Source: a bacterium (GTDB lineage: Bacteria; Ratteibacteria; UBA8468). From it: a stretch of 9,991 bases of DNA. The stretch is from NCBI GenBank assembly GCA_030630065.1, contig DAOVNU010000014.1, positions 1-9,991 on the forward strand, given 5' to 3'. Positions 6,597 through 9,991 of the stretch are shown piece by piece (the stretch's first letter is position 1; each line of letters opens with the position of its first letter). The position numbers and the translations under genes were made by a program. The notes below the pieces were generated by a model, which saw nothing but the letters and a program-made list of their open reading frames with translations, was not told where the DNA came from and did no database searches.

Positions 6597-6782
6597 TTGG
6601 CAAAGAAATCACTAATTGAGAAGAATAAGCGAGAAGCAAAGTATAGTACACAAAGATATAATCGTTGCCAGAGATGTGGAAGGCCAAGAGGATACTATCG
6701 TAAATTTGGCTTGTGCAGGATTTGCTTTCGGGAATTGGCCTTAAGAGGAGAAATTCCCGGGGTAAGGAAAGCAAGTTGGTGA
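6597..6782 (+). CDS. rpsN: 30S ribosomal protein S14, zinc-binding type Z
   Basis: This encodes 61 residues, the short zinc-containing type of S14 (also called rpsZ). Zinc ligands are Cys24, Cys27, Cys40 and Cys43 in CQRCGRPRGYYRKFGLCRIC. The C-terminus GEIPGVRKASW is the standard ending. The start codon is TTG at 6597, supported by AAGGAGAA at 6583-6590 and by the typical MAKKSLIEKNKR start. S14 is located in the small-subunit head next to S3 and S10. The stop is followed by an inserted palindromic element instead of the usual direct junction with rpsH. Confidence 0.96.
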   Translation: MAKKSLIEKNKREAKYSTQRYNRCQRCGRPRGYYRKFGLCRICFRELALRGEIPGVRKASW

Positions 6783-6783
6783 G

Positions 6784-6922
6784 AGAGTTCGGAAATTTCC
6801 CTTGCGGCACGTTTGATTTCCCCAGCGAGGAAATCTTCACTCTCATTCCTCCTTGCTCATCCTTCGGATACCGTGCCCGCTTCGTCGTCATGAAGGCACG
6901 CTGCGGAAAAATTCCGAACTCT
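6784..6922 (+). mobile_element. MITE-like element with terminal inverted repeats between rpsN and rpsH
   Basis: The rpsN-rpsH gap is 161 nt in an operon where most gaps are a few bases or negative. It is bounded by inverted repeats. AGAGTTCGGAA at 6784-6794 matches the complement of the right end ending at 6922, and the arms extend to about 15 bases with one mismatch. Inside are a separate perfect hairpin, GATTTCC/GGAAATC (6815-6821 with 6829-6835), and a small ATCC-TTC-GGAT stem near 6859-6869. The strand bias also flips: the plus strand becomes pyrimidine-rich, opposite to the flanking genes. GTGA occurs at both borders (6779-6782 and 6925-6928). Taking these as a target duplication would leave an ancestral rpsN stop, Shine-Dalgarno and rpsH ATG only about 15 nt apart. 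No transposase is present, so a non-autonomous element is inferred. Confidence 0.6.
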
Positions 6923-6943
6923 TAGTGAAAAGAAAGGATAAAA

Positions 6944-7333
6944 ATGGTTATGACAGACCCAATTGCGGATATGCTGACGAGAATCCGCAACCAAATCAAC
7001 GTTTCCCATCAGGAGGTGGAGATTCCTTTTTCCAGGATTAAGGAGAAAATTGCCGGAGTACTGAAAGAGGAAAGATTTATTAAGAACTATAAAGTTCTTG
7101 TATTAAATGACCGCAAGTTTTTGAAACTTCAACTTATCTATCTAAAGAATGAAAAAAACAGAATTTCCGGTCTTAAGAGGATAAGCAAACCGGGATTACG
7201 ACTCTATAACAAAAGAGGAAAGGTTGTTGTTAATAGGGGGATTGCCATTCTTTCCACCTCTTCGGGGGTTATGACTAATAAGGAGGCAAGGAAGCAAGGG
7301 ATTGGAGGAGAGGTTCTTTGCTATATCTGGTAG
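6944..7333 (+). CDS. rpsH: 30S ribosomal protein S8
   Basis: This encodes 129 residues, full length for S8, which binds the central domain of 16S rRNA and represses the spc operon in E. coli. The N-terminus MVMTDPIADMLTRIRNQ is characteristic, and the C-terminus has STSSGVMTNKEARKQGIGGE followed by VLCYIW, the standard S8 ending. The ATG at 6944 is served by AAAGGA at 6933-6938; ATG 6950 would be too far from it. The gene is intact, so the upstream inserted element has not damaged it. It is the last ribosomal gene seen; the expected rplF does not follow. Confidence 0.97.
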   Translation: MVMTDPIADMLTRIRNQINVSHQEVEIPFSRIKEKIAGVLKEERFIKNYKVLVLNDRKFLKLQLIYLKNEKNRISGLKRISKPGLRLYNKRGKVVVNRGIAILSTSSGVMTNKEARKQGIGGEVLCYIW

Positions 7334-7349
7334 AAAAAGGAGGAAATTA

Positions 7350-8093
7350 ATGAAAAAAATAATGTTGTTTGGAATATCGGTGATTTTAGGGATAATGTTT
7401 TTTTCTTCTGTTCCTTGTATGGCGGGGAATGAAGGATATTTTTTTGGTGGTCCTTCTGAGAGAGCAATAGATGTACGTCTTGATTTGAACAAAATCAATG
7501 TTGGTAGTTATACTGCTCCGGATAAAGAAGAGGAAGCAGCACCTGTAAAAAAGACAACTTCTGAGAGGAGGCGGTGGTTCCGGAGGAGGAAGGTAAAGGA
7601 AGGACCGACTCCTGCAGAAATAACAAGGACGAAAACCGAATCTGCATTGGAGTCAAGTAAAAAGGCAAGTGTGTCCGCTAAAAAAGCAGAGGCCATTGCC
7701 GAGACCTCATTAGAAGTAAGCAAAAAAGCGGAAAGGACGGCAATTGAGGCATTGAATTGTGCCAAAAAGGCGGAAGCCGCTGCTAACAAGAGCATTGCCG
7801 CAGCGAATAGGGCGATTGAGGCGGCCAATAAAGCGGTGGTTAACACGAATAATGCCATTGATAAGATCAACGGATTAGCCGAAAAGTTAAGAAGGGAAAG
7901 GGAAGAAGAGAAAAAAAGGAAAGAGGTAAAAACTTATCGGGTTAAGAGAGGTGACTCACTGATTACAATTGCCGCCAAACCGAGTGTTTATGGGAATGGT
8001 TCTCTATGGAAAAAACTTTTCAATGCTAATCGAGACAAAATCAAAAATCCGAACATCATTCATCCAGGACTTCTTCTTAAAATTCCAAAATAA
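7350..8093 (+). CDS. Exported coiled-coil LysM-domain protein (long paralogue)
   Basis: This encodes 247 residues from ATG 7350, preceded by a strong AAAGGAGG. Residues 1-26 form a signal peptide ending PCMA|GNEG, a plausible signal peptidase I site; the Cys does not fit a lipobox well. The mature N-terminus has GNEGYFFG, then a short motif with DVRLDLNKINVG. Residues 98-190 are an Ala/Lys/Glu-rich coiled coil in heptad register, with KKA at 104, 111, 125 and 139. The C-terminus (about 195-246) is a LysM domain: YRVKRGDSLITIA, then YGNGSLWKKLFNANRDKIKN and HPGLLLKIP. LysM domains bind N-acetylglucosamine-containing glycans such as peptidoglycan, so an envelope or periplasmic location is inferred. 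It probably forms a pair with the next gene. Why it follows rpsH is unclear. Confidence 0.88.
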   Translation: MKKIMLFGISVILGIMFFSSVPCMAGNEGYFFGGPSERAIDVRLDLNKINVGSYTAPDKEEEAAPVKKTTSERRRWFRRRKVKEGPTPAEITRTKTESALESSKKASVSAKKAEAIAETSLEVSKKAERTAIEALNCAKKAEAAANKSIAAANRAIEAANKAVVNTNNAIDKINGLAEKLRREREEEKKRKEVKTYRVKRGDSLITIAAKPSVYGNGSLWKKLFNANRDKIKNPNIIHPGLLLKIPK

Positions 8094-8100
8094 AAAATAT

Positions 8101-8110
8101 AAGGGGGTGA
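8101..8110 (+). promoter_or_regulatory. Extended Shine-Dalgarno of the second LysM gene
   Basis: AAGGGGGTGA lies three bases before ATG 8114 and is an extended match to the anti-Shine-Dalgarno end of 16S rRNA. It is among the strongest ribosome binding sites in the window and fixes the start of the short LysM gene. Confidence 0.7.
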
Positions 8111-8113
8111 AAG

Positions 8114-8485
8114 ATGAAAAAAATAATATTCTTTTTTGTGGTAGTAATTTTAGGGGTAACCATTACCGCGGTTGTCTCTAATGCAGGCAATGAAGGTTAC
8201 TTTGTGGGTAGTTCTTCTGAAGGTTTGGATGTTCCTAAACTTGACCTTGGCAGAATCAATACCGGCATTTTTGAGAAAAAGGAAAAGGCAACTATAAAAG
8301 AAGTTGCTGAGAGAGTAGCAAAAAGAGCGAGAAGATGTGTGGTCAAGAGAGGTGATTGTCTATGGAGAATTGCCGAAAAGGTCTATGGGAATGGTTTTCT
8401 ATGGGAAAAACTTTTTAAGGCAAATCGCAGCAAAATTAGAGACCCAAACCTCATCTATCCCGGACAGATTCTTAATATCCCGTAA
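8114..8485 (+). CDS. Exported LysM-domain protein (short paralogue)
   Basis: This encodes 123 residues. A signal peptide (1-24) ends SNA|GNEG. The mature protein begins GNEGYFVG and carries DVPKLDLGRINTG, matching the long upstream paralogue. About 20 charged residues then lead directly to a LysM domain (about 75-123): VVKRGDCLWRIAEKVYGNG, then LWEKLFKANRSKIRDPNLIY and PGQILNIP. The coiled-coil spacer of the neighbour is absent. DNA identity is high in the LysM region, for example TATGGGAATGGTT in both, which points to tandem duplication. Cys75 and Cys82 occur where the long copy has Tyr and Ser; after export these could form a disulphide, but that is inference. Peptidoglycan binding is the likely role. 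A 20-bp-arm palindrome starts eight bases after the stop. Confidence 0.88.
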   Translation: MKKIIFFFVVVILGVTITAVVSNAGNEGYFVGSSSEGLDVPKLDLGRINTGIFEKKEKATIKEVAERVAKRARRCVVKRGDCLWRIAEKVYGNGFLWEKLFKANRSKIRDPNLIYPGQILNIP

Positions 8486-8492
8486 GGAATTA

Positions 8493-8572
8493 GGGGTCAG
8501 GTCTCCACATTTAATAAACGTAGTTGCCTGATTTATCAGGCGATTTAATGTCAAATGTGGAGACCTGACCCC
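8493..8572 (+). repeat. REP-like palindromic element with 20-bp perfect arms
   Basis: The left arm (8493-8512, beginning GGGGTCAGGTCTCC) and right arm (8553-8572, ending ACCTGACCCC) are perfect reverse complements over 20 bases. The 40-nt centre contains a second perfect hairpin, GCCTGA-TTTA-TCAGGC (8526-8541). Nested palindromes of this size are typical of REP or RAYT-mobilised elements, and the GGGGTCAGGTCT motif resembles dispersed palindromes I recall from environmental bacterial genomes; that recollection is unchecked. There is no transposase in the window. The element fills nearly all of the 93-nt gap between the short LysM gene and the phoH start. Confidence 0.75.
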
Positions 8573-8577
8573 ATTTT
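8493..8577 (+). terminator. Possible intrinsic terminator formed by the palindrome
   Basis: On the plus strand the 20-bp stem closes with GGGG/CCCC and is followed at once by ATTTTTA (8573-8579). This would act as a stem plus U-run for the ribosomal/LysM transcript. No comparable T-run exists for the opposite direction. The loop is unusually large (40 nt) and the U-run is short, so efficiency is uncertain. If it works, phoH needs its own promoter, and none is evident. Confidence 0.35.
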
Positions 8578-8578
8578 T

Positions 8579-9526
8579 ATGGATAAGCAACTCTTACTGA
8601 GAAATAACGACGAGGCCTTGTCCCTTTTTGGGAAATATGACGAGAATTTAAAAGTTCTTGAGGATAAATTAGGGGTGAGGATTACTGCACGAGGTTGCGA
8701 GATTTCTCTTAGCGGAGAAGAAAGAAAGGTAAAGGAATCCTTTCGTCTTTTGGAAAAAGCCATATCTTTGGTAAGAAAAGGGAGGATGGAGAAAGAGGCA
8801 CTCTTGAGAATTTTGGAGGAAAACTCTTCCTTACCCAAACCCAACTTAATTGAAATTTCCTCTAAAAAAAGCAGGGTTTTTCCAAAATCAGAGGGACAGA
8901 GAAATTATTGCCAGGCGATGGAGAAATACGACCTGGTAATTTCCATTGGGCCGGCAGGCACGGGAAAGACATATTTAGCGGTAGCGAAGGCACTCTCTGA
9001 TTTAAAGCAGGGCCGGGTCCAGAAAATCGTTTTGACCAGACCGGCCATTGAAGCAGGGGAGAAGTTAGGTTTTCTCCCCGGCGATTTGGAAGAAAAGATT
9101 CGCCCCTATCTCCAGCCACTTTATGATGCACTTTATGATCTGCTGCGCATTGAAGAACTGAAAAGATTATTCGCAAAAAGGGTAATTGAGATAATTCCTC
9201 TTGCCTATATGAGAGGCAGAACCCTGAATAACTCCTTTGTTATTTTGGATGAGGGGCAGAATGCAACGGCCGAGCAAATGAAAATGTTTCTTACCCGGCT
9301 GGGTTTTGATTCAAAGGTGGTCATTACGGGAGATATAACCCAGTCCGATCTTCCTGCAAATGCGACGGTAGGGTTGGTTGAAATACAATCACTTTTTAAA
9401 AAGATTGCGGGGATAAAATTTGTCTATCTTTCCGAAAAAGATATTGTCAGGCACCCTCTTGTTCGGGAGATTGTCAAGGCCTATGAGAAAAATATACGTG
9501 CGCAATCTGACAAAAACAAAGTTTGA
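8579..9526 (+). CDS. phoH: PhoH-like ATPase
   Basis: This encodes 315 residues from ATG 8579. PhoH-family proteins are cytoplasmic P-loop ATPases, often beside ybeY and thought to act in RNA metabolism. An N-terminal segment (1-65, with LSLFGKYDENLKVLEDKLGV) resembles the KH-like N-domain of the family. The ATPase core has Walker A GPAGTGKT (124-131), TRPAIEAGEKLGFLPGDLEE (153-172), Walker B VILDEGQN (221-228), and sensor TGD (250-252), all intact. ATG 8579 is chosen because the family normally starts near here. ATG 8555 lies inside the palindrome and would add WRPDPIF, encoded by the repeat itself. No normal Shine-Dalgarno lies before 8579. The 3' end overlaps ybeY by 44 nt. Confidence 0.92.
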   Translation: MDKQLLLRNNDEALSLFGKYDENLKVLEDKLGVRITARGCEISLSGEERKVKESFRLLEKAISLVRKGRMEKEALLRILEENSSLPKPNLIEISSKKSRVFPKSEGQRNYCQAMEKYDLVISIGPAGTGKTYLAVAKALSDLKQGRVQKIVLTRPAIEAGEKLGFLPGDLEEKIRPYLQPLYDALYDLLRIEELKRLFAKRVIEIIPLAYMRGRTLNNSFVILDEGQNATAEQMKMFLTRLGFDSKVVITGDITQSDLPANATVGLVEIQSLFKKIAGIKFVYLSEKDIVRHPLVREIVKAYEKNIRAQSDKNKV

Positions 9527-9884
9527 CTTAAAATTCCTTAAAACTGTTGTCAAAACTGTCTGTCACCTCGGAAGAATCAAACAGGAGGAAATTGGAATAA
9601 TCCTCCTTGATGATCAAAAAATTCAAGAGTACAACCTTGAATATCGTGGTGCGGATAGACCCACTGACGTTCTTGCATTTCCCGTAGACGAGAAGATAGG
9701 GGAACTTTTTATCTCCCTGGAATCGGCAAGAAAACAGGCGCAGGTATATCGTCAATCGCTTAAAAAAGAGGTATCTCTTCTGGTCATTCATGGGCTTCTG
9801 CATCTCGATGGTTATAATGATACGACTCAAAAGGACAAAGCAGTGATGAGTAGAGAAGAGACCAGAATACTGAATTTATTATGA
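9483..9884 (+). CDS. ybeY: Endoribonuclease YbeY, rRNA maturation factor (variant metal site)
   Basis: This encodes 133 residues, somewhat short for YbeY, a metal-dependent endoribonuclease in 16S rRNA 3'-end processing and ribosome quality control. Signature parts are YRGADRPTDVLAFP (54-67, with the conserved Arg55), IGELFISLESARKQA (72-86), and the metal site HGLLHLDGYND (103-113). The usual site is HxxxHxxGYDH; here His103 and His107 are kept but the third ligand position is Asp113. Asp acts as a third zinc ligand in some metzincins, so activity may be retained; that is inference. The start at ATG 9483 overlaps phoH by 44 nt; GTG 9498 is an alternative, and upstream in-frame starts would add non-family sequence from phoH. 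The stop overlaps the next gene. Confidence 0.92.
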   Translation: MRKIYVRNLTKTKFDLKFLKTVVKTVCHLGRIKQEEIGIILLDDQKIQEYNLEYRGADRPTDVLAFPVDEKIGELFISLESARKQAQVYRQSLKKEVSLLVIHGLLHLDGYNDTTQKDKAVMSREETRILNLL

Positions 9885-9991
9885 AAAGTTTAAGACGTTA
9901 TTTTGTTACCGGATTAGTAGTTCTGATTCCTGTTGCGGTGACCATCTGGATTCTCTGGAAACTTTCTTTTCTTCTGGAAGGAATATTGGGC
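9881..9991 (+). CDS. DUF502-family membrane protein, N-terminus (partial)
   Basis: The first 37 codons are present and the gene runs off the window end. The sequence MKSLRRYFVTGLVVLIPVAV, then TIWILWKLSFLLEGILG, matches the start of DUF502 integral membrane proteins: a short basic cytoplasmic head (KSLRR), then a transmembrane helix with the internal IPVAVTIW pattern. The ATG overlaps the ybeY stop in ATGA, so it is in the same unit as phoH and ybeY. The function of this family is not established. The call rests on a short N-terminus only. Confidence 0.75.
   Translation, partial: MKSLRRYFVTGLVVLIPVAVTIWILWKLSFLLEGILG

Noticed and set aside
6565..6891. Minus-strand ORF across the rpsN-rpsH gap
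   Set aside because: Most of it is antisense to rpsN and the rest is the inverted-repeat element; no recognisable domain or binding site.
7646..7850. Repeat array or CRISPR-like periodicity
   Set aside because: The periodicity is a protein heptad pattern with diverged codons, not a DNA repeat with spacers.
7508..7870. Minus-strand ORF rich in Ala and Leu
   Set aside because: It is the antisense of the Ala/Lys-rich coiled-coil coding region; the apparent hydrophobic repeats are a codon mirror artefact.
8513..8552. Promoter for phoH within the palindrome centre
   Set aside because: TTGCCT and TTTAAT are present but only about 14 nt apart, too short for a standard housekeeping promoter.
9420..9482. 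Upstream start for ybeY inside phoH
   Set aside because: The extra 21 residues are out-of-frame phoH and not part of YbeY.

Overview
The window reads almost entirely on the plus strand. It is a bacterial ribosomal-protein operon (tuf, S10 and spc clusters) joined to a short envelope-protein and RNA-processing segment. The zinc-type S14 (four Cys), the zinc-ribbon L24, the exported LysM proteins and the phoH-ybeY pair suggest an uncultivated bacterium with a Gram-negative-type envelope. Base composition is A+T-leaning and the coding strand is purine-rich. An Omnitrophota-like or related deep lineage is my best guess, but it is a low-confidence guess from general appearance only. No RNA genes or CRISPR arrays are visible.

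Bases 1-7333 run tuf(3' end)-rpsJ-rplC-rplD-rplW-rplB-rpsS-rplV-rpsC-rplP-rpmC-rpsQ-[membrane SHOCT protein]-rplN-rplX-rplE-rpsN-rpsH. The genes are packed very tightly. There are repeated ATGA stop/start overlaps, and three longer overlaps: rplD/rplW 34 nt, rpsC/rplP 62 nt, rpmC/rpsQ 53 nt. Three things break the standard pattern: a two-helix membrane protein with a C-terminal SHOCT domain between rpsQ and rplN; a roughly 140-bp element with terminal inverted repeats between rpsN and rpsH; and a small hairpin between rpsJ and rplC. The usual continuation after rpsH (rplF, rplR, rpsE, rpmD, rplO, secY) is absent.

Bases 7350-8485 hold two tandem paralogous exported LysM proteins. They share a mature N-terminal motif (GNEGYFxG...) and a C-terminal LysM domain. 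The first carries an extra heptad-repeat coiled-coil spacer of about 90 residues, so the pair look like long and short versions of one peptidoglycan-binding envelope protein.

Bases 8493-8572 form a perfect 20-bp-arm palindrome with a second hairpin nested inside it. It resembles a REP-type element and is followed by a T-run. It ends six bases before the most likely phoH start. phoH (PhoH-like ATPase), ybeY (rRNA-processing endoribonuclease) and the start of a DUF502 membrane protein follow as an overlapping cluster. The YbeY has Asp in place of the usual third zinc-binding His.

The ribosomal genes make components of both subunits, and YbeY acts in rRNA maturation and quality control, so most of the window serves ribosome production. 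The LysM pair and the two membrane proteins are envelope functions embedded in it. I see no convincingly new multi-gene system. The most unusual items are the SHOCT gene inside the ribosomal operon, the two inserted palindromic elements, the LysM paralogue pair and the YbeY ligand change.
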